From Paucibacter sp. KBW04 (lineage in GTDB: Bacteria; Pseudomonadota; Gammaproteobacteria; Burkholderiales; Burkholderiaceae_C): 64,000 nt of DNA. The notes below the pieces were generated by a model. That model was not told the DNA's origin. It searched no databases and saw nothing but the letters and a program-made list of their open reading frames with translations. A program made the position numbers and the translations under genes. This document shows positions 9,900 through 18,716 of the stretch, in pieces. Location of the stretch: contig NZ_QAJN01000014.1 in NCBI RefSeq assembly GCF_003852425.1, forward strand, positions 186,001 through 250,000, read 5' to 3'. The stretch's first letter is position 1. The number at the start of each line of letters is the position of its first letter.

Positions 9900-10025
9900 C
9901 GAAATCAATCCTTTCAAAAACTCGATTCGAAAGTGCCGGCCGTTCTCGCCCGGCACCTGTTCAGAACATTCTTCTTGATAAAAATTCTTGGCCGCCGCCG
10001 ATGGCGCGGCTCGCAGGCAGAGCAC

Positions 10026-10871
10026 TCACAGCTTGAGCGGCTCCATCAGCAGTTTTTCGCCCTCCAGGCGAATCTGCGCCGCACGGCCCAGCACCGCTTC
10101 GGGCAGGGGATTTTCGGTGGTTCGGTAGGTGCCGGCGATGGCAATCAGCTCGGCCTCCAAGCTCAGCGCAAAGATGCGCGCGCTGGTATCGCCCTTCGCA
10201 CCCGCGATCGCCTTGCCGCGCAGCGGGGCATAGACATGGATGCTGCCGTCCGCAATCACCTCGGCACCGGGGTTGACCACCGCCAACACCACCAGATCGC
10301 CGCCCTTGGCATAGACCTGCTGGCCCGAACGCAGGGGCTTGTCTATCACCAAGGTCTTGACCACGCCGCTATCGGCGGGCGCTGCGGGGGCTGCCGGTGC
10401 GGCGACCGGCACTTCCACAATCACCTCGCGTATCACTTCACGAATCACTTCTTGCACCGGGGCCGGCGCTGGCGCCTCGGCACGGGGCGCTTCCTTGCGC
10501 GGCGGCGCTTCGTCGGCCGGAGCCTCGGCCAGACCCAGGGCCAAAGCCTGGCTCAATTCTTCCGGCAAGGCTCCCCGCAAGGCCACGGGCTGCAAGCGGT
10601 ACTGGCGCAGCAAAGCCACCAGGGCTGCCACATCAAGTGGCGCATCGCCGCTCTCACGCTTGAGCAAGCCCAGCTCCAGCAGCAGAGGCTCCTGGCTGAA
10701 AACATCGGGGGTATCGCCCAGCTTGGCCGCCAGTTCCGCCGCCAAATCTGGCAGGCTGGCAGATTTCAGGACCAGCGCCAGCAGGCTGAGGCTGGCACTC
10801 TTCAACTCGAAAACGTCAGCCGCTCTGGAGCTAGTCCGAGCCGCCGCCCTTCCCATCTGTGCCTGAGCCAT
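10026..10871 (-). CDS. minC: Septum site-determining protein MinC
   Basis: Inhibitor of FtsZ polymerisation at the poles, 281 residues. The N-terminal domain begins about residue 18 (DVFELKSASLSLLALVL), as is usual in betaproteobacteria. A Pro/Ala/Glu-rich linker with IREVIREVIREVIVEV repeats joins it to the C-terminal beta-helix (LRSGQQVYAKGGDLVVLA, and RIFALSLEAELIAIAG near the end), which binds MinD. First gene of minCDE; 126 bp separate its stop from the minD start. Confidence 0.95.
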   Translation of the reverse strand: MAQAQMGRAAARTSSRAADVFELKSASLSLLALVLKSASLPDLAAELAAKLGDTPDVFSQEPLLLELGLLKRESGDAPLDVAALVALLRQYRLQPVALRGALPEELSQALALGLAEAPADEAPPRKEAPRAEAPAPAPVQEVIREVIREVIVEVPVAAPAAPAAPADSGVVKTLVIDKPLRSGQQVYAKGGDLVVLAVVNPGAEVIADGSIHVYAPLRGKAIAGAKGDTSARIFALSLEAELIAIAGTYRTTENPLPEAVLGRAAQIRLEGEKLLMEPLKL

Positions 10872-11001
10872 CGAATGCTTTGCTGTTGTGCGAATCGAAA
10901 GATTCTAGTGGCTCAAAAATGAGGCTGACTCAGGCATTGCCCGCAAGCCACAGAGCGAGCCCCTGTCGCGCGCATCCAGCCCCTGCCCCATTTTCACGCA
11001 T

Positions 11002-11085
11002 CCTAGGCAATAGCCTTGTAAATCAATCACTTAGACCTCGCTTTCCAACTTGGCCCACAGCGATATCCACAATCCTTGGGGATAG
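11002..11085 (+). repeat. Composite repeat, unit 1 of 3
   Basis: In order: CCTAGG (11002), AATCAATCACTTAG (11021-11034), CCCACA (11054-11059), then the 21-bp dyad TATCCAC-N7-GGGGATA (11064-11084). The 14-mer recurs as a perfect reverse complement at 11521-11534 and with one mismatch at 11171-11184. Confidence 0.7.
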
Positions 11086-11307
11086 GTTCAGAGCAGGACG
11101 ACCCGCCTTCTTGCGCGAGCCGACAGCTGTGTGCATTCAAATCACGGCGCGGCAGAAATTTTCCTAATCCAATCAAACACTTAGCTATCTTTTCGCAGGC
11201 CGCTTCAGCCTCGCCAAAAGCAGCTGGAAAACAGAAAACTCAGCTATTCGCACAAGAGAGATGGATTTATTGGGGCGCTGCACCCAATTTGAGCAGGCTA
11301 GCAAAGT

Positions 11308-11380
11308 CCTAGGCCCCACAAGCACTTAGCGAAGCTGTGGTCAGGTCACCCACAAAGATATCCACAGTCGCTGGGGATAG
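11308..11380 (+). repeat. Composite repeat, unit 2 of 3
   Basis: Same order as unit 1: CCTAGG (11308), GCACTTAG (11322-11329), CCCACAAAG, then the dyad TATCCAC-N7-GGGGATA (11359-11379). The distance from CCTAGG to the dyad is 51 bp, compared with 62 and 56 in units 1 and 3. Confidence 0.7.
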
Positions 11381-11577
11381 GCCGCCCACCAAGGCGTCGC
11401 CAAACACCAGAAAAGCCCAAAAAACTATGCTAGCCCGAGCGACTTATCCCCATTTTGAAGCGCCGTCAAGAGTTTGTAACCCACATTCGGGCAAGACCCG
11501 ATATCGACGCCAAGTCAAGGCTAAGTGATTGATTCATATAGAAAGCCCGCAAGTGCCGCGAAATGAGGCAAGCTAAG

Positions 11578-11686
11578 CCTAGGCACGGCGGGACAAGGGT
11601 TTGGGGCCTATGCAGAGGCCTTGTCCACAAAGTTATCCACAGCTGCGGTGGATAGCCTTTTCAGGCCATAAGAATCAGCAACTTAG
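11578..11686 (+). repeat. Composite repeat, unit 3 of 3
   Basis: CCTAGG (11578), TTGTCCACAAAG followed directly by the consensus DnaA box TTATCCACA (11633-11641) inside the dyad TATCCAC-N7-GTGGATA (11634-11654), whose arms are perfectly complementary for 7 bp. AATCAGCAACTTAG follows at 11673-11686, so here the CTTAG element lies after the dyad instead of before it. Confidence 0.7.
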
Positions 11687-11848
11687 CGGCGTTGTTTGAA
11701 GCAATTTTGAAGTTCCGGCGCTAACTGAAGTTCAAAGTCGGGCCGATCAGACCAAGGGTCGGCAAGGCCACGGCGAGCCGCAAGTCCCTCGCAGCGGTTA
11801 CATTGAAGGCAAACCCGCACATTGCGGGCCTCAAGCAGGAGCACGGCT

Positions 11849-12046
11849 TTGGCCACACCCAACTACTCATACGAAAAACGCCAACGCGAGCTGGCCAAGA
11901 AGCGCAAGACCGAAGAAAAACGCATGCGCAAGGCCAACAAGCCCGAAGGCGGTGACGCGTCGGGTCAGGACGAAACCCAGGACCAGGCCGAGGCCGGCAG
12001 CGAGCCCGGCGCGGCCGACACCACGCCACCCAGCACGACGGCCTGA
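11849..12046 (+). CDS. Small highly charged conserved-type protein, TTG start
   Basis: 65-residue protein whose first half is a charged helix (ATPNYSYEKRQRELAKKRK) and whose second half is acidic, Glu/Asp/Gln/Pro-rich and probably disordered. I recall similar short proteins beginning with NYSYEKRQRELAKKRK in proteobacteria, but no function. The TTG at 11849 is chosen because AGGAG (11837-11841) sits 7 bases upstream, and because the upstream extension lacks the family look. It stands alone between the repeat region and metG. Confidence 0.65.
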   Translation: MATPNYSYEKRQRELAKKRKTEEKRMRKANKPEGGDASGQDETQDQAEAGSEPGAADTTPPSTTA

Positions 12047-12337
12047 GTTTTTTGGCTCCCTGCCGGGCACTGATTGCCGCGCGAACGCACAGGGCCTGAA
12101 GCAAGGAGCCAAACAAAGCCGGGGCACCGCCTGACGCGCAAGCTCAGCGGTTGCCCGCTCGGCACTGGCAGGGCTTATCGCCACTCTGCCCCTGGCCGCC
12201 CAGACTGCGCGCCAGGCAGGGCCTGAGCGGCCCTGCGCTTGCCCGCAAATGTGATGGCCTGCCAAGGCCTAAAATGCCTCTCTTGCTCTCCCTCCCGGCG
12301 CAGCCGCTGAGCCCACCTCACCGTCGCCCCAGACACC

Positions 12338-14383
12338 ATGACTCGCAAGCTTTTCGTCACCACCGCCCTGCCCTACGCCAACGCCAACTTCCATATTGGC
12401 CACATCATGGAATACACCCAGGCCGATGTCTGGGTCCGCTTCCAACGCATGATGGGCCAGGAGGTGCATTTCGTCTGCGCCGATGACGCCCATGGTGCGC
12501 CCATCATGATTGCGGCCGAAAAGGCCGGCATCACCCCGCAGCAATTCGTGGCCAATATCGCTGCGGGCCGCAAAGCCTATCTGGACGGCTTCCATATCAG
12601 CTTTGACAACTGGCACTCGACTGACGGCGAGGAGAACCACGAGCTGTCCAAGGACGTCTACCGCGCCCTGCGTCGCCAGGAGCTGATCGATGTGAAGTCC
12701 ATCGAGCAGTTCTACGACCCCGAAAAAGGCATGTTCCTGCCCGACCGCTTCATCAAGGGCGAGTGCCCCAAATGCGGCGCCAAGGACCAGTACGGCGACT
12801 CCTGCGAGAACTGCGGCGCCGTTTACACCCCGACCGAGTTGAATAACCCCTTCTCCGTGCTGACCGGCGCCACGCCGGTGCTGAAGAGCTCGGAGCATTA
12901 CTTCTTCAAGCTCAGCGACCCGCGCTGCATCGCCTTCCTGGAAGAGTGGACGCAGAGCAGCGGCCGCCTGCAGCCCGAGGTCTTCAACAAGATCAAGGAA
13001 TGGTTTGCCAAGGACGAAGAAGGCAAGGGCGGCCTGGGTGACTGGGACATCAGCCGCGACGCGCCCTACTTCGGCATCGAGATTCCTGACGCGCCGGGCA
13101 AGTATTTCTACGTCTGGTTGGACGCGCCCATCGGCTACCTGGCCTCGCTGAAGAATTACTTCGGCAAGACCGGCCGCGACTTCGACGCCTTCATGGCCGA
13201 CGAGACGGTGGAGCAGATCCACTTCATTGGCAAAGACATCACCTACTTCCACACCTTGTTCTGGCCGGCCATGCTGCATTTCAGCGGCCGCAAGACGCCC
13301 AACCACGTCTTTGTGCACGGCTTCATGACCGTCAACAACGGCGAGAAGATGAGCAAGAGCCGCGGCACCGGCCTGGACCCGATGAAGTATCTGGGCCTGG
13401 GCCTGAACGCCGAGTGGCTGCGCTACTACATTGCCGCCAAGCTGAACAACCGGGTCGAAGACATCGACTTCAACCCCGAGGACTTCGTCGCCCGCATCAA
13501 TAGCGATCTGGTCGGCAAGTACATCAATATCGCCTCGCGCGCGGCCGGCTTCCTGGCCAAGCGCTTTGGCGGCCATCTCTCCGGCGACCTCGGCGTGGAA
13601 GGCCGCAGCCTGCTGGACGGCCTGCGCGCCCAAGCGCCCGCCATCGCCCAGCTCTACGAGGAGCGCGAGTTCGGCAAGGCCTTGCGCGAGACCATGCTCT
13701 TGGCCGACCGCGTCAACGAGTATGTGGACCAGAACAAGCCCTGGGAGCTGGCCAAGCAAGAAGGCAAGGACGCCGTGCTGCAAGACGTTTGCAGTGTCTG
13801 TATCGAGGCCTTCCGTCTGCTGACCATCTACCTCAAGCCGGTGTTGCCGGCCCTGGCCGCCAAGGTCGAGGCATTCTTGCGCGTGCAGCCTCTGCAGTTC
13901 GCCGACGCCGCCCGCGCCCTGGGCGCCCACCAGATCGGCGCCTACGAGCATCTGATGCAACGGGTGGATGCCAAGATGGTGGAGGCCTTGTTTGAAGCGC
14001 CACCTGCGCCCAAGGTCGTGCCGGGCGGTGAGGACATCGCCCCCGAGATCAAGATCGACGATTTCAGCAAGGTCGATCTGCGCATCGCCAAAATCGTCAA
14101 GGCCGAACATGTGGAAGGCTCTGACAAGCTGCTGCGCCTGACCTTGGACGCGGGCGAAGGCCGCCTGCGCAATGTGTTCAGCGGCATCAAGAGCGCCTAC
14201 AAGCCCGAAGACCTGGAAGGCAAGCTGACCGTGATGGTGGCCAATCTGGCGCCGCGCAAGATGAAGTTTGGCATCAGCGAAGGCATGGTGCTCGCCGCCA
14301 GCCACGCCGATCCCAAGGTCAACCCCGGCATCTTTGTGCTGGAGCCCTTCCCCGGCGCTCAACCCGGCATGCGTGTGGGGTAA
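12338..14383 (+). CDS. metG: Methionine--tRNA ligase
   Basis: Class I aminoacyl-tRNA synthetase charging initiator and elongator tRNA-Met, 681 residues. HIGH is at residues 19-22 ([10 protein letters not shown]) and KMSKS at 337-341 ([12 protein letters not shown]). The zinc knuckle CPKC...CENC lies around residues 144-165. The C-terminal EMAP/Trbp111-like tRNA-binding domain (from about 565, [20 protein letters not shown]) that makes the enzyme dimeric is present. This is the E. coli-type long form. About 290 bp upstream are non-coding; they contain a 9-bp inverted repeat (TTTGGCTCC at 12051, GGAGCCAAA at 12105) of unknown meaning. Confidence 0.98.
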   Translation: MTRKLFVTTALPYANANFHIGHIMEYTQADVWVRFQRMMGQEVHFVCADDAHGAPIMIAAEKAGITPQQFVANIAAGRKAYLDGFHISFDNWHSTDGEENHELSKDVYRALRRQELIDVKSIEQFYDPEKGMFLPDRFIKGECPKCGAKDQYGDSCENCGAVYTPTELNNPFSVLTGATPVLKSSEHYFFKLSDPRCIAFLEEWTQSSGRLQPEVFNKIKEWFAKDEEGKGGLGDWDISRDAPYFGIEIPDAPGKYFYVWLDAPIGYLASLKNYFGKTGRDFDAFMADETVEQIHFIGKDITYFHTLFWPAMLHFSGRKTPNHVFVHGFMTVNNGEKMSKSRGTGLDPMKYLGLGLNAEWLRYYIAAKLNNRVEDIDFNPEDFVARINSDLVGKYINIASRAAGFLAKRFGGHLSGDLGVEGRSLLDGLRAQAPAIAQLYEEREFGKALRETMLLADRVNEYVDQNKPWELAKQEGKDAVLQDVCSVCIEAFRLLTIYLKPVLPALAAKVEAFLRVQPLQFADAARALGAHQIGAYEHLMQRVDAKMVEALFEAPPAPKVVPGGEDIAPEIKIDDFSKVDLRIAKIVKAEHVEGSDKLLRLTLDAGEGRLRNVFSGIKSAYKPEDLEGKLTVMVANLAPRKMKFGISEGMVLAASHADPKVNPGIFVLEPFPGAQPGMRVG

Positions 14384-14443
14384 ATCGAATCAGCGCGGGC
14401 CATTGACAGGGCGCAAGCACTGTTAAAAAACGCCAACAAATCA

Positions 14444-14485
14444 CGGGCCGCTCCCTGCAAATTGCAGGGGCGGCCCGTTCCCTTT
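14444..14485 (+). terminator. Probable terminator after metG
   Basis: Strong hairpin: CGGGCCGC-T-CCCTGC pairs with GCAGGG-GCGGCCCG around an AAATT loop with one bulged T. A modest T-rich tail (TTCCCTTTT) follows. It lies in the 133-bp gap before the SulP gene. Confidence 0.7.
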
Positions 14486-14516
14486 TGCGGGCTCGCGGGC
14501 GCACAATGATTCGCAC

Positions 14517-16229
14517 ATGTTGCCCTCACTCCACCGCTTTCGCCCCCGCTCCCTGGAGCTGTTGAAGGATTACTCCCGCGCGCGTTTCGTCGGGGATCTT
14601 GGGGCGGGCTTCACCGTCGGCGTGGTCGCCCTGCCCCTGGCCCTGGCCTTTGCCATTGCCTCCGGGGTCAAGCCCGAGCAGGGCTTGTTCACCGCCATCA
14701 TCGCGGGCTTTCTGATCTCGGCCCTGGGCGGCTCGAATGTGCAGATCGGCGGGCCGGCCGGTGCCTTCATCGTCATCATCTACGGCATCGTGCAGCGCTA
14801 TGGCCTGGCCAATCTGCTGATCTCCACCATGCTGGCCGGCGGCCTGCTGTTTGCGATGGGTGCCTTGAAGCTGGGGGCCCTGGTGCGCTACATCCCGGTC
14901 AGCATCGTGATCGGCTTCACCAACGGCATCGCCATCCTGATCGGCTTGTCACAGCTGAAGGACTTCATGGGGCTCAAGATCGAGAAGATGCCGGCCGACT
15001 TCTTCAGCCAGATCGGCGTGCTGATGGGCCATTGGCGGGAGTTCAATCCCTGGTCCTTGCTGGTCGGCACGGGCTGCATCCTGATCGTGCTGCTCTGGCC
15101 CAAGACCTATGCAATGGAGCGCCACGCCCCGACCCTGGGCGGCAAGGCCAAGCGCTGGATGGCCCAGCTACCCGGCACCGTTATCGCCTTGGCGGCAGCC
15201 ACCGCCGCCACCTACTTTTTGAAGCTGCCGCTGGACACGATAGGCAGCCGCTTCGGCGGCATACCGCAAGGCCTGCCCAGCTTTGCCTTGCCGGAGCTGA
15301 GCTGGGCCTCGGCGCGGCTGCTCTTCATGCCCACCTTGACCATTGCCATTTTGGGCGCGATCGAATCCCTGCTCTGCGCCCGGGTGGCCGACAACCTCAC
15401 CGAGTTCAAGCGCCACGACCCCAACCAGGAGTTGATGGCTCAGGGCATTGCCAATATCGTGACGCCCTTCTTCGGCGGCATCCCCGCCACCGGCACCATC
15501 GCCCGCACCGTCACCAATGTGAAGGCCGGAGGCAGCAGCCCGGTGGCAGGCATGGTGCATGCCCTCTGCCTGCTCATCATCGTGCTGGTAGCCGCGCCGC
15601 TGGCCTCCAACATCCCCCTGGCTGCCTTGGCCGGGCTCTTGCTGGTGGTGGCCTGGAATATGGGTGAGTGGCACGAGTTCGCCCGCCTGCGCCATTTCAG
15701 CCTGCCCTATCGCACGATTTTGCTGGGCACTTTTGTGCTGACCGTGGTGTTTGACCTGACGGTGGCGGTCGAGGCCGGCCTGGTGCTGGCCTGCGTCTTC
15801 TTCATCTACCGCATGAGCACGCTGTTCAAGGTTCAGCCCCTGGAACTGCCTTATCTGGCCAGCGATGTCGCGAGTCAGACCCGTGTCTACGAGCTGTATG
15901 GCTCGCTCTTTTTCGGCGCGGTCGGCAAGGTGGAGGGCCTGGCCGAGAATCTTGGCAGCGAGGTGCGCACCCTGGTGCTGGACACCCAACGCCTGATCTC
16001 CATCGACACCTCGGGCCTGGACGCCCTGCTGCAGCTGCAGCGCATCCTGGAACGCCAGGGCCAGAAGCTGATCCTGTGCGGGCTCAATGAGCAGCCCGCC
16101 AGCCTGGTGCAGCGCGGCGGCCTGGCGCAAGCCCTGGGCCCCAAAGGCATTTACCCCGAGCTTTCAGACTGGTTGCTGAGCCAAATGCATATCGACCGGG
16201 TCAGGGGCGATGCCAGCCCTGTAAAATGA
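14517..16229 (+). CDS. SulP family anion transporter with STAS domain
   Basis: Inner-membrane transporter of the SulP/SLC26 family, 570 residues. The N-terminal sulfate-transporter domain has about 10-14 helices. It starts with the amphipathic LLKDYSRARFVGDLGAGFTV and the family core VALPLALAFAIASGVKPEQG. The cytoplasmic STAS domain covers about residues 445-555, including the conserved phospho-site-like loop SIDTSGLDALLQLQ. The substrate could be sulfate, bicarbonate or a dicarboxylate. No carbonic anhydrase is adjacent. Confidence 0.92.
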   Translation: MLPSLHRFRPRSLELLKDYSRARFVGDLGAGFTVGVVALPLALAFAIASGVKPEQGLFTAIIAGFLISALGGSNVQIGGPAGAFIVIIYGIVQRYGLANLLISTMLAGGLLFAMGALKLGALVRYIPVSIVIGFTNGIAILIGLSQLKDFMGLKIEKMPADFFSQIGVLMGHWREFNPWSLLVGTGCILIVLLWPKTYAMERHAPTLGGKAKRWMAQLPGTVIALAAATAATYFLKLPLDTIGSRFGGIPQGLPSFALPELSWASARLLFMPTLTIAILGAIESLLCARVADNLTEFKRHDPNQELMAQGIANIVTPFFGGIPATGTIARTVTNVKAGGSSPVAGMVHALCLLIIVLVAAPLASNIPLAALAGLLLVVAWNMGEWHEFARLRHFSLPYRTILLGTFVLTVVFDLTVAVEAGLVLACVFFIYRMSTLFKVQPLELPYLASDVASQTRVYELYGSLFFGAVGKVEGLAENLGSEVRTLVLDTQRLISIDTSGLDALLQLQRILERQGQKLILCGLNEQPASLVQRGGLAQALGPKGIYPELSDWLLSQMHIDRVRGDASPVK

Positions 16230-16267
16230 AGGCTTCGTCCGTCCGTAAACCCTCATCCCACACCGCC

Positions 16268-16471
16268 ATGCCATTGTTCTGGAAAGCCTACAAGTCCGAA
16301 GCCACCACCTTCATCGACGAGCTGAAGGCAAAGCGCCCGACGCTGGAGCAAGAGCAACTGGCCGGTCGCGCCCTGCTGTGGGACAAGGCCGTGGACCGCA
16401 GCGCCCAAGCGGACTACCGCATCGCCCGCGTGGCCCAACAGCCCTACGTCTACCAGACCAAGTCTAAGTAA
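16268..16471 (+). CDS. DUF3460 family protein
   Basis: 67-residue conserved protein (MPLFWKAYKSEATTFIDELK...). I recognise it as DUF3460, a small family that in Burkholderiales commonly sits just before scpA, as here. The ATG at 16268 is the family-typical start; an in-frame ATG at 16226 overlaps the end of the SulP gene. Function unknown; conserved linkage hints at a link with chromosome segregation or simply co-transcription. Confidence 0.8.
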   Translation: MPLFWKAYKSEATTFIDELKAKRPTLEQEQLAGRALLWDKAVDRSAQADYRIARVAQQPYVYQTKSK

Positions 16472-16518
16472 GCCCTGGGCTTCACTCAGACCCCTGTCAT
16501 CGCCTCCCATTCTTCGCC

Positions 16519-17379
16519 TTGAGCCAGAAGGCTGAACTGAGCCTGCCGCCTCTGGCCGAGGCGGACCAGGACCTGCCCGGCCTGCCCGAGACGGTGGATG
16601 CCGTGGCGGTGGCCCGCCTCTACGGCGAGCCCTTGTTCCAGATGCCGCTGGACCTCTACATCCCGCCGGATGCTTTGGAGGTGTTTTTGGAGGCCTTCCA
16701 GGGGCCGCTGGATCTTTTGCTCTACCTGATTCGGCGCCAGAACTTCAATATTCTGGACATCCCCCTGGCGGATGTGACTCGCCAATACCTCAGCTACGTC
16801 GACCAGCTGCGCAAGCACAATTTGGAGCTGGCCAGCGAGTATTTGCTGATGGCGGCCATGCTGATCGAGATCAAATCTCGCATGCTGCTGCCGCCCAAGA
16901 AGACCGAGGACGGCAGCGAGCCCGAAGACCCGCGCGCCGAGTTGGTACGCCGCTTGCTGGAATACGAACAGATCAAGCTGGCTGCGGCCAAGCTGGACGC
17001 CCTGCCGGTGATGGGCCGGGATTTTCTGCGTGCCGCCGTGCATATCGAGCAGTCGCTTCAGCCGCGCTTCCCCGATGTAGAAGCGGTCGACCTGCGCGAC
17101 GCCTGGCTGGACATTCTGCGCCGCGCCAAGCTCAACCAGCATCACCGCATCAGCCGCGAGCAACTCTCGGTGCGCGAGCATATGAGCATCGTGCTGCGCC
17201 GCCTGCAGGGCCAACGCTTTGTCGAGTTCGAGTACTTATTCGACGTCAGCCGCGGCCAAGCCGTGCTGGTGGTGACCTTTATCGCCATGCTGGAGCTGGC
17301 CCGCGAACGCCTGCTGGAAATCACCCAGGCCGAGGCCTTCGCCCCTATCTACGTCCGCCTGGCTTACCAACCAAGCTAG
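16519..17379 (+). CDS. scpA: Segregation and condensation protein A
   Basis: Kleisin subunit that bridges SMC (or MksB-like) heads with ScpB in chromosome condensation, 286 residues. The core starts at about residue 60 with LEAFQGPLDLLLYLIRRQNF, the ScpA signature. A winged-helix C terminus (LRRLQGQRFVEFEYLF, VTFIAMLELARERLLEITQ) contacts the SMC head. The TTG at 16519 is the most upstream start available; no strong Shine-Dalgarno is visible, so the true start may be internal. scpB is not in the window. Confidence 0.9.
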   Translation: MSQKAELSLPPLAEADQDLPGLPETVDAVAVARLYGEPLFQMPLDLYIPPDALEVFLEAFQGPLDLLLYLIRRQNFNILDIPLADVTRQYLSYVDQLRKHNLELASEYLLMAAMLIEIKSRMLLPPKKTEDGSEPEDPRAELVRRLLEYEQIKLAAAKLDALPVMGRDFLRAAVHIEQSLQPRFPDVEAVDLRDAWLDILRRAKLNQHHRISREQLSVREHMSIVLRRLQGQRFVEFEYLFDVSRGQAVLVVTFIAMLELARERLLEITQAEAFAPIYVRLAYQPS

Positions 17380-17386
17380 AACCGAC

Positions 17387-18139
17387 TCAAGGCTGCCCGT
17401 TGCGCCAGGTGGAGAAATGCGCCTCCGGCTGCTTTTGCACCAACTGACCCACGGCCAGCACGGCCTGGGTGCGTGAACCCACGCCCAGGGCCTTGAGCAC
17501 GGCGGCGACATGGTCCTTGATGGTTTCCACCGACACCCCCAGCTCGCGCGCGATGATTTTGTTGGGCTTGCCTTGCAGCAGCAGGGCCAGCACATCGGTC
17601 TGGCGCGGAGTCAGGGACAAACCCTCCAAGCCGGTCGTCGTCTGGTAGCTGGAGGCCAGGGCCTCTTGTTGAATCTGCTGCAGCTTGTTTTGCTGAGCGG
17701 TGGCCGGACCCTTGGCCGGCGTCGGGCTGGACGCCACCGCCTCCTGGCCCAAGGTCATGGGCGGCACATAAATGCCACCGGCCATCACCAGCTTGAGCGC
17801 CTGGGCCAGCAGCTCGGTGCTATTGCGCTTGGGCACAAAACCCATGGCGCCCTGGTCGATGGAGCGGATCACATCGCTGGCCCGATCCGAGGCCGAGATC
17901 ACCACCACAGGCAGGGCCGGATAGCTCTCGCGGAACTCGTCCAGCACATCAAAACCGCTGGCGTCTCCCAGTTGCAGGTCCAGCAGCACCAGATCGAAAT
18001 CGTCGCTCTGCTGCAAGGCCAGGCGGGCGGCCGCAGCGCTGTCCGCTCCGACCACCACCACCTCCTTGTTGAGGCCCTCGATCACCGTCTTCAAAGCGGA
18101 CAAGATCAGCGGATGATCGTCAATCAACAAGACCTTCAT
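17387..18139 (-). CDS. LuxR/NarL-family response regulator
   Basis: Two-component transcription regulator, 250 residues. The REC domain covers residues 1-120, with the acidic pair in LLIDDHPLI, the phospho-accepting Asp in LVLLDLQLG and the switch Lys in FVPKRNS. A 60-residue linker rich in Ala/Gln follows. The LuxR-type HTH is at about 180-240 (LTPRQTDVLALLLQGKPNKI, ARELGVSVETIKDHV). The start at MKVLLIDDH is canonical. No kinase gene adjoins it, so its partner is elsewhere. It converges on scpA with 7 bp between stops. Confidence 0.9.
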   Translation of the reverse strand: MKVLLIDDHPLILSALKTVIEGLNKEVVVVGADSAAAARLALQQSDDFDLVLLDLQLGDASGFDVLDEFRESYPALPVVVISASDRASDVIRSIDQGAMGFVPKRNSTELLAQALKLVMAGGIYVPPMTLGQEAVASSPTPAKGPATAQQNKLQQIQQEALASSYQTTTGLEGLSLTPRQTDVLALLLQGKPNKIIARELGVSVETIKDHVAAVLKALGVGSRTQAVLAVGQLVQKQPEAHFSTWRNGQP

Positions 18140-18263
18140 GCCCACCCACCCCTGCTTTGCTTCAAATTCATCTTCATAAGGCTGGGCATGATAGGTCAGG
18201 GCCAGCGGAATTGGCACACCCACAAAGGGTGATATCGCAAGCCCAGGGGCGCCAAGCTCGCGC

Positions 18264-18716
18264 CTATTCGAACTGGTGGGTCAGCGATTCGGCAATGCAG
18301 ACCGGTTTGTCCGAACCCTCACGTTCCACAGACACCTCGATGCTGATCTGCGCGCCTCCGGCGATGGGCTCCAGGCTCCTGAGCTTGAAGCGGCCACGCA
18401 GCCGGCTGCCCACCGGCACGGGCGCCGGGAAGCGCACCCGACCCAGGCCGTAGTTGAGGCCCATGCGCACGGTCTTGATGCGAAAGCCGGTCTCGAAAAA
18501 GATGGGCAGCAGGCTCAGGGTCAGAAAACCGTGGGCAATGGTGCAGCCAAAAGGCCCGGCGGCAGCGCGCAGCGGGTCGGTATGAATCCATTGCTGATCG
18601 TCGGTGGCGTCAGCGAACTTCTGGATGCGGTCCTGATCCACCAACACCCATTCGCTGACACCGATGTCCTGCCCCACCAGAGCGGACAGTTCCGCCAGAT
18701 TCTCAAACTCACGCAT
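18264..18716 (-). CDS. MaoC family dehydratase
   Basis: Single hot-dog-fold enoyl-CoA hydratase-like protein, 150 residues. The hydratase-2 motif is visible as IHTDPLRAAAGPFGCTIAHG, with the catalytic Asp/His pair (D-x4-H spaced as in MaoC). The start at MREFENLAELSALVGQ is family-like. Its start overlaps the end of the ParA-family gene by 8 bp, so it is translated from the same message. Confidence 0.88.
   Translation of the reverse strand: MREFENLAELSALVGQDIGVSEWVLVDQDRIQKFADATDDQQWIHTDPLRAAAGPFGCTIAHGFLTLSLLPIFFETGFRIKTVRMGLNYGLGRVRFPAPVPVGSRLRGRFKLRSLEPIAGGAQISIEVSVEREGSDKPVCIAESLTHQFE

Larger units (their letters stand above)
10872..11848. other. Long non-coding region between minC and the small basic-protein gene; repeat-structured, candidate DnaA-binding/origin-like region
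   Basis: About 980 bp without a credible gene and visibly richer in A+T than its surroundings. It carries DnaA-box-like 9-mers: a perfect TTATCCACA at 11633-11641 and one-mismatch versions at 11063-11071 (ATATCCACA), 11358-11366 (ATATCCACA), 11444-11452 (TTATCCCCA) and 11621-11629 (TTGTCCACA). Three 21-bp dyads of the form TATCCAC-N7-GKGGATA, several CACTTAG-type 14-mers and three CCTAGG hexamers are arranged as three composite units, listed separately. The layout resembles a replication-origin or DnaA-titration region, but no dnaA, dnaN, rpmH, gidA or parAB cluster is adjacent, so function is inference only. Confidence 0.6.

Noticed and set aside
12269-14362. A 697-codon open frame antisense to metG, and similarly long antisense frames at 31741-34677, 36769-38586 and 51592-53220
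   Set aside because: They are mirror frames of strongly supported genes in high-GC DNA, with His/Gln/Gly/Ala-rich translations, no domains and no ribosome sites.
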